Shown here: positions 35,701-46,728 of the stretch, piece by piece | Layout: each line of letters opens with the position of its first letter | Numbering within the stretch: position 1 is the first letter of the stretch | Assembly (NCBI GenBank): GCA_963978905.1 | Contig: OZ022260.1 | Coordinates: forward strand, 17,101,725-17,165,724 | Reading direction: 5' to 3' | DNA: 64,000 nt | Origin: Trichostrongylus colubriformis | Lineage: Eukaryota > Nematoda > Chromadorea > Rhabditida > Trichostrongylidae | Made by a program: the position numbers and the translations under genes | The notes under the pieces: generated by a model | What the model was told of the DNA's origin: nothing | Database searches by the model: none | The model's input: the letters and a program-made list of their open reading frames with translations, nothing else

Positions 35701-38700
35701 GGAGAAGGTAGGGCGCAAAAAGGCTCGGTAATCGGATGGTTCATCCTTCCGAGATCTTAACAAAACATTCGAATGATTATATTATCCCACACCATGACAC
35801 CTCCTTCTTTGAAGTTCTTCTTGAAAACTTAAGTTTGTCCCCCGTGCGATAGTGCCGGTAGCCATCGGGAACGTCATAGCTGAACCCTTTCTTCATCAGA
35901 CAGAACAATCTGGAGAAAATAAGGGGAAAGGTGTACAGACTTGAGGCAATTTTCGGACAATTTGTCATGGTGTGGGATCAAATAATCATCCGAATTTTTG
36001 TTTCGTTTTGGAAAGGATGAGCCATCCCATTACCGAGCCTTTTTGCGCCGTACCCTTCTCTTGTCATGAGTCTCGAAATCTTCACCAAACTTTGATTCCA
36101 TGTAACTTAATGGACCATCCCATGTCCACTGGAACACTCGATCATGGTGACGCCCTCACCGAATGGACCTTCTGATCGGATAACGAACGGCTCCAATCTT
36201 AACCTGATGGGAGATTATCTGCGGTTTCATGGGAAAAAGGATTCAGACCGACTGAAAGGAGTCCGGGAGTTTAAAGGCGTTGTTATCGAAGCGTAGCAGC
36301 ATGTGGTCTATAAACATTATGAAAGTCTTTATATGAACCTATATCATCAAAACTTGCAACCATTCGAAGCAGCAGAGGACCAAATGATCGCAAAATCAGC
36401 ACTCTTCTCTTTTTCCGTTGTTTCTCGGTTGACGAATGCGTCAATCTGTTCAGTGGCTGTATAATTTTGCAGAATGGTATAAGCGCCATTTTCAAAACAA
36501 ATTAAGAGAAGAATCTTCTATGTTTCCTTTCTAAAATTTTTTATGGATGCACGAATGCGCGTCTACACTGGCTACATCTTTCACTCAAAAACTTTTTTGG
36601 ATCACTCTGCGAACAGAGTTTTTGGACAATTTATAGGTGGCTGTATAATTATGCAGAGCACTGTATATTAGGTTGTCGCAAAATTAATTTCGAAAGTGGA
36701 CCGCATACTTCAAACTACTATAACTCGGCTTGAACACAAGTTTATCAATCGTAGTAAAAGCCATCAAAATCTACATATTTTTGCCGACGAACGTGTAATA
36801 ATTTCAGGCCTTCACTATAAAAACTACCATCACGAGAATCAACGAACTCAAGGAAGGCACATTAAACATCGTCTAAATTAGCAAATTGTTTCTGGCGAGA
36901 TGAGAATTTGGGGTTTGAAAAAAGTGATTTTCTGTGGGGGAGAGGTCGGGAGAATACGTTGGGTAAGGGAGAACTTTTGCACTTAAGTGGGTCAATTTTG
37001 GCCGAGTGATTTGTGAAGTGTGTGGCCTTGCGTTGTCCTGCAACAGGATCGGCCCTCTTCTATTCACCACCGCCGGCCACAATTTTTACAACTTCCTATA
37101 CATTTGCTCCAGATCACAACAGTGAGACTCTGCTGTAACTGGCTGACCATGTTGCAAGAATTTATAATGGATTACGCCTTTACAACACCACCACACAGTA
37201 ATCATAACCTTTTTAGGGTGAAGGTCGTCATGAGGCACCCACTTCAACATCTTCTTCACCTTGCCGATTTCCAGCAAGTGTCTGGCCACTGTAGAGTAAT
37301 GTACGCCTGGGTCTTCGGCTAACGTACGAGTATTCGTCTCCGGGTTTGCTTCGACGGCTCTCCTTAAATCTTCTTCATTAAGCGACGACCTGCGGACGCG
37401 ACCCGACTTCTCTTCGGGATCAAAATCGCCAGAAGCAAATTTTCTAAATCAGAGCTCCACTGTCCGTTTGCAAGGACAATTCCTCCCAAAAACACTGCTG
37501 GGATTACGGGCTGCCTCCGCTGCGGAGTGTCCCAATTTAAATTCGTAGGCATGATGATTCGAAGTCGCGTCGGATCATGATTATACGCAGCCCGGAAAAG
37601 GCCGGCCGGAAAACTTAGAGCAACATTCATAGAATTTTTTGAAAGAGCAGAAAAAAATCTACCAAATGGGATGCCTGGCTTTCCTTGAAATGGAATAGTT
37701 CAGGATAAAAAATCTACTTATTTATACATACTTCGAAATCGAAATTAATTTTGCAACAACCTATTATATTGATCCAGATCCCGTGGAGAGAGCTACAATG
37801 TCCCTTGTCGATACCCACCCAACTCGCGGTGTCATCTATTATGAGCGGTCTTGCGTCACCAAAACGACGGAAGCTTGCCACCTCATAAGCGCTGCATTGG
37901 GCAAGGGATGTGTGAGCTACGTGACTGTGCGCCGCTGGTTCATCAGCTTCAGCAACGGCGAGATTGACATGAAAGACAAACCACGCTTGGGACTGTGCTG
38001 GTTCTGGGACGCGGAAGGAATGCTTTTCCGCGAGGTGCTGGTACAAGGCGAGACAGTCACCGCTGCCGTATGCACCCACCAACTCCAGCAGCTCGCCGTC
38101 GCTGTTCGAGAAAAGTGCCGGAAAAGGTCCGCGGTCACCCTTCTTCATGACGACGCCCGCTCCCATTTCGCTCCCATTTTGCGAAAAGTACCCAGGCCAA
38201 GTTGTAGGAGCTCGGCTGGGATGTGCTGCCTCACCCGCCATACTCTCCAGACATTGCCACTTCTGGCTATCACCTTACCTATCCTCTCGAATCCTTCCTG
38301 GCCAAGAGAAAATTCGTTGATTAGGACTTGCTTGCGATGGCGATCGCTGACTTCTTCGACTCTCAGAACCCAGAGTTCTGGGAGAAGGGAATCAACGGTT
38401 TCCTACAAAAAGGCAGAGGGTTGCCGATAACAATGGTCAATACGTTGTTGCCTAATTGTTATTTGTTGGACGAAATAAAAAATAAAATTGATGATCAAAA
38501 AAAATACTGCAAGACTTTTGGGACAAGCTAATATAAACTGGGAAGCTGCACGGAAACCCTGAGAACGCTGAGGAGCCATAGGCGACCATCGGGATCCTTT
38601 CCAGATGGTTGTAAAAAACCATGTTCCGCGATGTCCTTCTCTAATAGAAAATTGTTGTAGGTGTTTCACGTGGCTGAACATTCTAATATCTGTTGCCGGA

Positions 38701-41571
38701 ATTGTAACGGAAGGCGGCGGGGATTTACAATGAGTGTAACTGATTTCAAAGGAAATGTGAGTTTTAGGTGCTCTCCCCATCTCTGAAAAATACCAGCCTT
38801 TTTACATTTTCGGAAAATAGCAATGACCAAAATCATTGTCTTAGAGCTACCAGATGTTCAAACAGTTGACGGGGTCATTGCCGACCAAGAGGAAGATGAG
38901 TTTCAATGGTGTCTCATACATATGCTATAGGAAACCGAGTGTCGAGCGCGTTTAGGGACTAGGAGCTCGCAATATGAAGAAATACGAACTCATCATTGGT
39001 ATTTTAAGTGATTTTCGTCCACATGAAACTGTGGATTTCCAGTGTATCGTGACCGCTGCCTAAAAACGAGAACAGTGACTGTAGCGCAAGGTAGAGTGAG
39101 ACTTCAAAGCAGAGGAGATGACAGATAAAGGTAGAGAAGTTAACTCAATCTGATTGAGACTTTCGCGTCCCTTGCGACTCTTCGAGCGAAAACCAATGAT
39201 GTATGTGGCAGCACTCAAATCGCAATCTTTTTTTTGCGCCTGAACGTGGTCACGTAAACTGCTACCATGCAAATGTGTTTCGCTTTAACTGAATTCTGTT
39301 TTTAGACAGTTGCTCAATTCCGACGGCCCTGCAAATGCTGCTGTTGCAACTGGATGATGTGTGCCTCTTTCTATTGTTGTACTGATTGGATCCATATCGA
39401 AGTACCTCCGGATAATAAAGTGAGCAAAGAAAAGAAAGACACGACTACTAGAAATACGATGCTCTCTCTTTGTTCCTTTGAGCGACTGCAAAAGTTGTTC
39501 GGAGGCGATATGCTATCCTCCCTGGCGCAAAAGTCTCTCGAAAAGAAAAGGTTTTCAGAGGATTTAGTTATTGATCTTTCGGATCTGCCTCGAAAGATCA
39601 GCAGCGAAGACAGTAGCAAAGTCGCGTAACACTACACTCTGTAGGAATGGTATGAAATTTGAACCTTCCTTTTTAGAAAATTCCCTCCCAGGAGATGTAG
39701 CATAAGGTTCCTGGGTGTGTAGCCTAATGTCGAATTTTTGCGTGTCCGCGCCGGCGAGCGCCGCGGTGGATTTCATCGTGTGTGGTTGCGTACATTGCGC
39801 ACGCTCCCTTTGAAGTTTTACGTCTGAATTAATATTTACTGATTTGGATGTTTATCATGTGATGTTTTTGTTTCTTTTACTTTTACGCTATTATTTTTTC
39901 CTTTCAGGGTACAAAAGTTATCGACTTCAGATAATGATGAGAGAAGCAACTATTTCTTCAAGAACCTCCATAGTACCACCCCTTGCGTCCTGGGTGGAAT
40001 TCGTACCGACCGCGGCTGATGTCGCCGTGAGTGCGACGCTGCAAAGCGAAAATTAGACATAAGCCTACACACTCGCGGCCCTTTACTACGCTTCGGTGAT
40101 CACTTACCTAAGAGCATCCACGACTGCTAATTGAGCATATATCTGGTAATGACGATACGTGAGTTAATGACGGGGTTGATACGTTGGTTCATAAAATCTC
40201 TCCCACGCTGAGGGCGTAGGATGCCCATCGCTACGGAATTTTGCGGAAGTACATAGCACACACCAGGTAACAAATGATGGTGCGATGAGAGTAGCCTATC
40301 ACCTCATTTGCGAGTAGTGGAATCGGGCTATAACTCTAGCAAGCAACGTAACCAGGGCGTTCATAATCGTCTAAGCTCGTATCTCCGTCTCTAAAGCGGG
40401 TGAACTAACGGCGAAAGATGCGTTCGGTAGTTGCGCCTGGGACGGGAGCAACGTTGGCCTTGGCAGCCATGTCTCTCGAAATGGTGCCAAGTTGCGTAAG
40501 GTAGATGGATCGAAATTGACACTAGACCATTTTCGAACCAATTGGCTCTCCCACTGGCTTGCGCTTTTATATCCGTGGGGCAGAAACTCTCGACGGCTTC
40601 CTACTCTGACCCGGTGCTACACTCGAAATTTCCAGAAGTAGGTTTGGAAAAATCTAAGAATTTTGTGTGTGGGACAGAACATATGAATCAAGTAATAGAA
40701 TGGAAATTGAATGTCAGGTTCCGTTGACATCCAGTAACGGCACAGAAAGGACGGGAGAAAGGCAGTGATTAATTTAAGCTTAGAGTATATAAATTTTGCG
40801 GCAGTCTTGAATCTCTACGAAGTTTGGGATATTCAGGTTGGCAAGGTACGACAAAGGTCGAGCAATAAACTCAGCTTCAACGTTAACGACGAAAATGGTC
40901 GATTCGCCTACATTAGTGGGCCAACCTGCTGTGGACTTGGTTGCTGTACTGCTTGCCTTCGGCAAAAAAAATTTAGAGTACGTCTCTTTTCTCTTGAAAG
41001 CGCGCACAAAGCGTCACAAGGTACCCATAGAAGATGTTAAGATCACTTAAGTTTGCGCCATACATTTCACTTCTTCTCATAACCAGTTGAGGATGGCGCT
41101 AAGATCGTGATTCGTATTACCACTCGCTGGTGGAGATATATTTACGTCAGCAGACATTTCAGAAATGTTCGATGTGGGTCGCGTTCCTGTGTATGAGAGT
41201 GATGAATTTTTCTCCAGGTGCTTTGGAATGATGGGTCGGAGTTAGGTATGATAACGAAATTATTTGGCGGTGTGGTGAAGGAATTTTTGTCGGATGCGGA
41301 TACGTTCAGAGTTACTTGTGAGTACAAAGTCAGTTGATTCTTTGCAAGAAAAGTGAAGTAATGCTTGTTATCCATTCTCCTTCATCTAGCTTTGCCTGGA
41401 TATTCGGTATTTCCAGTTCCCCCTGAGCTCTCCGTGATCAGAAAGATGATTCTCATAGGTGCCGTTATCTTGATCGTGAGCGATATTTTATTTGCTTTCG
41501 TAATGCTTTACTTTGCTCGGAGACATATTTACTTTGTAAGACATCAGAAGAGGCCACTTTTGCTGATGTAG
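32693..41571 (+). CDS. Phospholipid scramblase, seven exons
   Basis: PLSCR-family membrane protein, associated with Ca-dependent lipid movement at the plasma membrane. Exons: 32693(or earlier)-32817, 34682-34759, 38661-38756, 39306-39419, 40837-40977, 41218-41317, 41417-41571; all junction phases agree and all introns are GT-AG. From the ATG at 32734 the product is 255 aa: VPGLEALIPLEGVMVEQ, KVELIEVVTSYESKNEYDIK, the Cys cluster PCKCCCC...YCC (about 94-111), IEVPPDNKVG, ISGPTCCGLGCC (about 150-161), the Ca-motif-like DADTFRVTFPPE (197-208) and a C-terminal membrane helix (about 215-238). An 8-residue repeat (GNQVGSIE/GNQRGSME) precedes the ATG, so the true start may be further upstream. A GTAAGA at 41536 could end exon 7 earlier. 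Introns carry many transposons. Confidence 0.85.
33248..33500. repeat. Dispersed repeat, copy 2
   Basis: Aligns with 11688-11940 (AATCAAATTCGCCCTACGCG). It lies in scramblase intron 1. Confidence 0.45.
33640..33800. repeat. GC-rich hairpin repeat, copy 2
   Basis: Collinear with 1361-1500 (CTGCGTGTCTCTGCGTCTTC, CACCTCCCCGTGCCACTCTG); the terminal pairing is more eroded. Confidence 0.45.
35098..36665. mobile_element. Tc1-like foldback element with ~700-bp arms
   Basis: Ends CAGTGCTCTGCATAATTATA (35100) and its reverse complement (36663), flanked by TA. 35100-35800 and 35963-36663 are inverted copies of each other. The CAGTGCT start is that of the Tc1 family. Confidence 0.85.
35777..35968 (-). 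pseudogene. Tc1-like transposase fragment in the foldback loop
   Basis: Minus-strand frame has LFCLMKKGFSYDVPDGYRHY followed by FSRRTSKKEVSWCGII, matching the F-S-DEKKF-N-DGPDG...W...RR...G-VWG region around the second catalytic Asp of Tc1 transposases; the DE of that motif is lost. It shows the foldback derives from an autonomous Tc1-like element. Confidence 0.6.
36666..37766 (-). mobile_element. mariner element with decayed transposase
   Basis: Ends TTAGGTTGTCGCAAAATTAA (36668) and, in reverse, ATAGGTTGTTGCAAAATTAA (37764). Minus-strand frames in order: an N-terminal piece (37630-37364) with SSDLENLLLAI; HDDLHPKKVMITVWWCCKGV with the first-Asp region (37289-37086); and LLQDNARPHTSQITRPKLTH, then PYPTYSPDLSPTENHFF (37082-36873), holding the other two catalytic Asp. 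Frameshifts separate them. It directly abuts the Tc1-like foldback. Confidence 0.85.
37783..38430 (+). pseudogene. Transposase remnant of the outer mariner
   Basis: Plus-strand frame with YYERSCVTKTTEACHLISAA and SYVTVRRWFISFSNGEIDMK, the paired helix-turn-helix DNA-binding region, then a jump into VTLLHDDARSHFAPILRK, the second-Asp region (HDNARPH-like). The middle third including the first catalytic Asp is deleted and the C-terminus is frameshifted. Confidence 0.75.
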
Positions 41572-42160
41572 GAACACGGAACTCGAGGCGATGTCTTTGC
41601 CACAACGGGGGAAGATGTGGATGAAATGGCTAAAGCGCGAAGAAGAGCACCCCTTATAACTCCCCCCTTTGCTCCCTCTGCTTCACTAACCGCTGAGTGC
41701 TGATGCAGACGGCGAGCGGCCATGTCAGCCATTCGTGAACTTTGCTTCTCCCTCGATGTCACTCGACCGCCGAAGCGGTGCACATCGAAGTGATGCATTA
41801 TTGCGTCAAAAAATTCGAAGGCGCGCTCTTCGAAGCAAGTTTCGCACATATTATCTCTCCATAATTGGTATTGCCATTTACAGAGAATATCCTTCTCGTC
41901 TGCTCTCCGTCATTGCCCCCTTCCGATGCTTTATTATCGGATTCAAGCAAACCACATGTTCTGATTTCGTTCAGGATTTCATTGCCTTTGAAGATAACGA
42001 AGGAAAGAAGGCGAGGGCGAACAACTGATTCGTCAAGAAGCAGAGATCTAGAAATTTTCTGCAGGTTCGTGCAACCTTGATCATGAGTCTCGAATTAGTC
42101 GAGTCAGTGGCGTTTTGATGTCACAGATGCTGACAATGAGCTTTTGTAACAAGGCATGAA
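41572..42160. other. Gap between scramblase and Penelope-like element
   Basis: Overlapping frames on both strands at 41544-42080 show no family or splice support. Confidence 0.35.
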
Positions 42161-42250
42161 CCGTCTCCCTTCTCTTTCTGATGAGCACAGAGGAAGTTAT
42201 CTCTAGGTTTAACCTCCGTCTAAGGGCCCGTGCGAAACGGAGGTTAAACT
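42161..42250 (+). ncRNA. Hammerhead-ribozyme-like motif, copy 2
   Basis: CTGATGA (42178-42184), GCAC (42185-42188), TTTAACCTCCGT (42208-42219), C (42220), TAAGGG (42221-42226), GTGC (42230-42233), GAA (42234-42236), ACGGAGGTTAAA (42237-42248). Stem II is GCAC/GTGC; stem III is a perfect 12-bp pairing; AAGGG can pair with CTCTT (42172-42176, one G-T). The bases from C17 onward are identical to the copy at 13561-13650 over 22 nt, while stem III differs but still pairs. Confidence 0.5.
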
Positions 42251-42256
42251 ATTTCT

Positions 42257-42917
42257 TTGCTGACGTTTCGGCGAATTCGCCTTCTTCGGAGCCTAAAAGA
42301 GGGAAAAAAGTCAAGTCATGACTTACCCGACCAAATATCTCAGGCATGCCTTTCTGAAATTGGATCCCTCTCTAGAACACACGCAAATACTAGCGAAAAA
42401 CACCGTACCTTCACCAGTCCACAAGATCGACTGCCACGACAGGAATACCGGAATAAATGAGGTCAGAGTCCCGTTTGAAAAGCTAATCTTGTATAAGGGG
42501 CGAGTTCCCGCGTGATTGCCAGGCATTCTCCCCTGCGGCTAATTTTTGGATCCTTGAACTGGATCCACAGTGCCTAAAGAGTTTTGCGCGCCATTACTTG
42601 AGATTCGTGCGCCAATATCTCAACCGTGACCTCAAAGTCCTCGCCATTGTGGGATTCTTGCCTGTGGCAACCTAAAGGGGTCGATATGCGTGACCTGGCC
42701 TTACCATCTAAATGCTCCTTAATGCGCACATTAAGGGTCTTCCTGTCTCTCCAATGTAATCATCTCCACATTTCCGGCAGGAAATTCGATAGACTACCCC
42801 TGTGGCAGTACAATCTCCTTCCCTGCCAGCAGGACATATCATACAATTGGATGAGACGCAGATTCGGTCATACAGACGGTTTCGAACCAGGCGTTTTTTT
42901 AGGTTGTCTGGAGGAAT
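42257..42917 (-). repeat. Inverted copy of the Penelope-like 3' end
   Basis: Reverse complement of 44757-45428, covering the GIY-YIG domain (VAIPPDNLKKRLVRNRLYDR, YRISCRKCGDDYIGETGRPL), the 3' UTR and the terminal GAAGAAGGCGAATTCGCCGA motif. It differs by small indels (for example DCTATGVV against DCTGVV). Both arms carry the same frameshift after GRPL. Confidence 0.8.
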
Positions 42918-43029
42918 CGCTACCTTACAAAGGAAGTTCGATCGCCTTTTGGGCACACCACGTATTACACTAGAAGGATCGCACCGCACCAGGCCCCCGG
43001 GGATCGAGAGACTACTGCGATAGGTGAAC

Positions 43030-45428
43030 CTGAGGTATCAAAAACCAGAGTCACCGCGTTGGGAGGCATTTCACTTTCGGACTGTGCACTTTCTGTTTTG
43101 GAATTGGGTCCCAGTTTTTCACCTTTTCAGCCCATTTCCGCGGTTGTTATTCGCAAAGTGATATGCAGCCTGCATGAGCTCCAAGACCGTATCCGTTATA
43201 AGGTCTTGGGCATGATAGGGATAGCTCTCTGTCCGCCCAGACAGGTACCAGGCTCAGTATACCCTTCCCGAACACATACTTCAAGCAACAAGATCCTGAT
43301 TTGGGCAGGGACATCCACTTCAGGATTTTTGCTGATGAAGTGCTCAAGGTGTTCACTAGGTACCAAAAACAGAGTATGTTACCTAGGGCATCCAACTTGT
43401 CAAGGGCGCAGATGCAGGGAATCAGGGAACTCAGAGACCTGGTTAAGTCCAATGCCATCGATTGTCGGTCAGTGACAAAGGAGGAGAGTTCGTGGTGATA
43501 CCTCGCGAACTTGATTACGAAATAACAATGCGACATCTAGGGGATCCCTCACTCTATCGGCCATCATCAGCTAAAGAATTTCAAACGCAATTCCGTAAAC
43601 TGAACCGAGTATGGGTGACCATAGCGAAGTGCGCGGGTTTTGGCTCTACCTTCATTTCGCGCCTCAAAATCGAGACTCCATGCTGTCCTGTGCTTTATCT
43701 TCTCGTCAAAACACATAAGTTCTTGACAGAGGAAGACTTGACTTCAGTCAATGCCTCGTCGATTAAGGTAAGACCCATTGTTAGTTGTGTAGAGGGTCCT
43801 ACTGATAGGATTGCGTGGTTCCTTAACATTATTTTAACGCAACTGCTTCAATACATACCGTCGCACCTTCCAAACACTGGGACATTTCTAAGCCGTCTTC
43901 GAAGCGTGTCTGTGAGTAGTACCAGTGTTATGGAATCCTTTGACGTTGAAGCCCTCTACACTAACGTCAGCAACGAATATGCTATGGAGGCTGTGCTTGA
44001 ATTTTTCGCCGAGCATCGTGACCAGATTAACATGCATGGCCTCTCTATAAGTCATTTAATGGTGTTACTCAAAGAATGCCTCAATTGTAACATCTTTAGA
44101 TGGTCAGGGAAGTACTTCGCACAGACGAGGGGCTTAGCAATGGGACAGCGGCTAGCACCCATTTTAGCCATAGCTTTCATGGCTAAAATAAAAAATCCCG
44201 TGCTAGAAAGGCTCCCATTACTCTACTGTCGTTACATCGACGATTGTTTCGTAATTTGCTCCACACAAGATGAAATGGACAAATGCTTCGAACTGATGAA
44301 TAGGCAATCTGAGCACATTAGACTGGCGCGCGAAAAGTCCTCAAATAACTGGCTTCCATTCCTCAACGTCCAAGTCAGGTTCGATAGGGGTACCTATGTC
44401 ACTAAATGGTATAGGAAGCCCAGCAGCAAAAACGTCATCATCCACTATCGCTCAGCGCATCCGTCCCAGACAAAACGAGCGGTCGTCAGAAACATGGTTC
44501 GAACTGCTGCAAGCGTCTGCACGGGAGTGGATGAAAAGAAGGAATCCGTGGCTAAGGCTAAAGAAATTGCTGCATTGAATGGCCACGACCTCCCGTGACC
44601 AAGGCATAGAACCAGAACAAGTGCCCTACACCGTAGAACTATTGATGTTCCTCTAGCCGGGAAAATCCCCGTCCTACTACCCTTCATCTCCGACGAAATT
44701 AATACTTCCATAAGGAAGTGTCTGAGGAGATCGGGTCTAGAAAGCATGGTTGGAATTGTAGCGATTCCTCCAGACAACCTAAAGAAACGCCTGGTTCGAA
44801 ACCGTCTGTATGACCGAATCTGCGTCTCATCCAATTGTATGATATGTCCTGCTGGCAGGGAAGGAGATTGCACAGGGGTAGTCTATCGAATTTCCTGGCG
44901 GAAATGTGGAGATGATTACATTGGAGAGACAGGAAGACCCTTAATGTGCGCATTAAGGAGCATTTAGATGGTAAGGCCAGGTCACGCATATCGACCCCTT
45001 TAGGTTGCCACAGGCAAGAATCCCACAATGGCGAGGACTTTGAGGTCACGGTTGAGATATTGGCGCACGAATCTCAAGTAATGGCGCGCAAAACTCTTTA
45101 GGCACTGTGGATCCAGTTCAAGGATCCAAAAATTAGCCGCAGGGGAGAATGCCTGGCAATCACGCGGAAACTCGCCCCTTATACAAGATTAGCTTTTCAA
45201 ACGGGACTCTGAGCTCATTTATTCCGGTATTCCTGTCGGTGGCAGTCGATCTTGTGGACTGGTGAAGGTACGGTGTTTTTCGCTAGTATTTGCGTGTGTT
45301 CTAGAGAGGGATCCAATTTCAGAAAGGCATGCCTGAGATATTTGGTCGGGTAAGTCATGACTTGACTTTTTTCCCTCTTTTAGGCTCCGAAGAAGGCAAA
45401 TTCGCCGAAATGTCAGCCGATAAAGAAT
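43030..45428 (+). pseudogene. Penelope-like retroelement (RT then GIY-YIG), frameshifted
   Basis: N-terminal part from about 43059 (LSDCALSVLELGPSFSPF), then frameshifts near 43300 and 43470 into the main 378-codon frame 43462-44598: SDKGGEFVVIPRELDYE, PCCPVLYLLVKTHK, VRPIVSCVEGPTDRIAW, SFDVEALYTNVS (first Asp), QTRGLAMGQRLAPILA and CRYIDDCFVI (catalytic YIDD near 44235). A further shift leads to the connector and the C-terminal GIY-YIG endonuclease at 44758-44967 (CMICPAGREGDC, YRISWRKCGDDYIGETGRPL), then a last frameshift at about 44940. The order RT then endonuclease is that of canonical Penelope. Non-functional as it stands. Confidence 0.85.
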
Positions 45429-46150
45429 TGTTAACAACCTCCAAGCAGTTGAACACTAAATACTACATTTAAAGCAATGCCGAGGTTCATAGAGAGTCGA
45501 ACATGGCTTCTATTTCTTTGCTTCTTCCCCCCTAAAATTTTTAGCCATGGTTTCTCTGTTAACACTCCTTTTTACGCAGTACTGAACCGAAGGAAGACAT
45601 GACGGGTCTATGTCATCTCGTCATCTTGTCATTTGAAAAAATTTAGCCTTTACAGAAAGATGGAATACTAACCAAGTCGCGAAAAATGCTAGTCAATTCC
45701 TACTAGTCGATTCATTTAATTTAAAATATGCTAATTATGGCAACAACCGTCTCATGACAAAATCTCTTTATCACTAACTACTGATATACTCATTAATTGC
45801 CATGTAGGATGTCCATAAATCTTGTAATATGAATAAAGCTTTTAAATGTTGACAACTCAACCTACGTTTATCACGTCATTGTACACGATCACGGATACGC
45901 ATGGAATCCTCAGAGAAGTCTCTTGGAAAGTGTCTTGAGGGGTAAAAAGCGGGCACACCTTTCAGAGCATTTTTTGGACCGGTAAAATGATCTCTAGAAA
46001 AGGCCGTTAATTCATAAACATAATATTGGTAGCGATGCCATGATTACCGACGAGACCTTGGGCAAAGGGACAGGTAGTGTAGGAGGAGATGATGAGGGTG
46101 ACGGAGGATGGGACACGCTAGGCTTGACCATAATCGCAATGATTTCGTAT
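45429..46150. other. Gap before the tRNA array
   Basis: No supported gene between 45429 and about 46010; AT-rich. Confidence 0.4.
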
Positions 46151-46235
46151 GAAATCAGCTCACCTCTATCAGTTGCTTCACAATGATTCCACGCCAAACC
46201 CTTGCCCTTCTTATATGTAACATCCATCACTATTC
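46012..46235 (-). CDS. Orphan exon or 3' exon, unidentified
   Basis: Follows a TTATTTCCAG acceptor at about 46245-46236 and reads IVMDVTYKKGKGLAWNHCEA, TDR. A GTGAGC donor lies after DRG (about 46163). Read through instead, the frame continues into a proline/serine-rich tail to a stop at 46012. No family recognised; borderline. Confidence 0.3.
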
Positions 46236-46383
46236 TGGAAATAAGATGGCTGAAGGTCTGAACTTTCTAGAGGAATAACAGTGAAAAATGCTCACTTTCA
46301 TCCCACACACAATATCCAAAATCAGCGCACACGATCAAAGAAATCATGAATCTTTGCAAATGTATAATATGCGCAAAACAATA

Positions 46384-46451
46384 CTCCGACCGGTACCCGA
46401 GCCGGGCCGCCCGCGTGGCAGGCGAGCATTCTACCACTGAACCACCGATGC
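46384..46451 (-). pseudogene. tRNA-Gly(GCC) unit 1, edge copy with ruined 3' half
   Basis: The 5' half through the anticodon arm is intact, but the T arm and acceptor 3' strand are scrambled (B box lost). Confidence 0.7.
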
Positions 46452-46554
46452 TTGCTACAATCACCGCCATCATCTCTCACATTTTATCCATAATCGGAGT
46501 CCACTGTTTAAGGGAACCTGGAGGCATTGCGAGTGTAAGATCGGCGCAAAACCT

Positions 46555-46625
46555 TGCATCGGCCGGGAATCGAACCCGGGCCGCCCGCGTGGCAGGCGAG
46601 CATTCTACCACTGAACCACCGATGC
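46555..46625 (-). tRNA. tRNA-Gly(GCC) unit 2 (reference copy)
   Basis: Cloverleaf: acceptor GCATCGG/CCGATGC fully paired, D stem GTTC/GAAT with loop AGTGGTA, anticodon stem CTCGC/GCGGG with loop CTGCCAC (anticodon GCC at positions 34-36), variable CGGC, T stem CCGGG/CCCGG with loop TTCGATT, discriminator A. 71 nt without CCA and without intron. It reads glycine GGC/GGU codons. Copies below called canonical are identical to this in the tRNA body. Confidence 0.97.
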
Positions 46626-46728
46626 TTGCTACAATCACCGCCATCATCTCTCACATTTTATCCATAATCGGAGTCCACTGTTTAAGGGAACCTGGAGGCA
46701 TTGCGAGTGTAAGATCGGCACAAAACCT

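Larger units (their letters stand above)
34969..38533 (+). mobile_element. mariner element carrying two nested insertions
   Basis: Inverted ends TTAGGTTGTCCCAAAAGTCT at 34971 and, in reverse, TTAGCTTGTCCCAAAAGTCT at 38531, with TA flanks. Without the inserts (35100-36663 and 36668-37764) about 0.9 kb remains, so it was itself deleted. It sits in scramblase intron 2. Confidence 0.85.

Noticed and set aside
43147..44873. Minus-strand frames across 43.1-44.9 kb
   Set aside because: Antisense shadows of the Penelope-like element.
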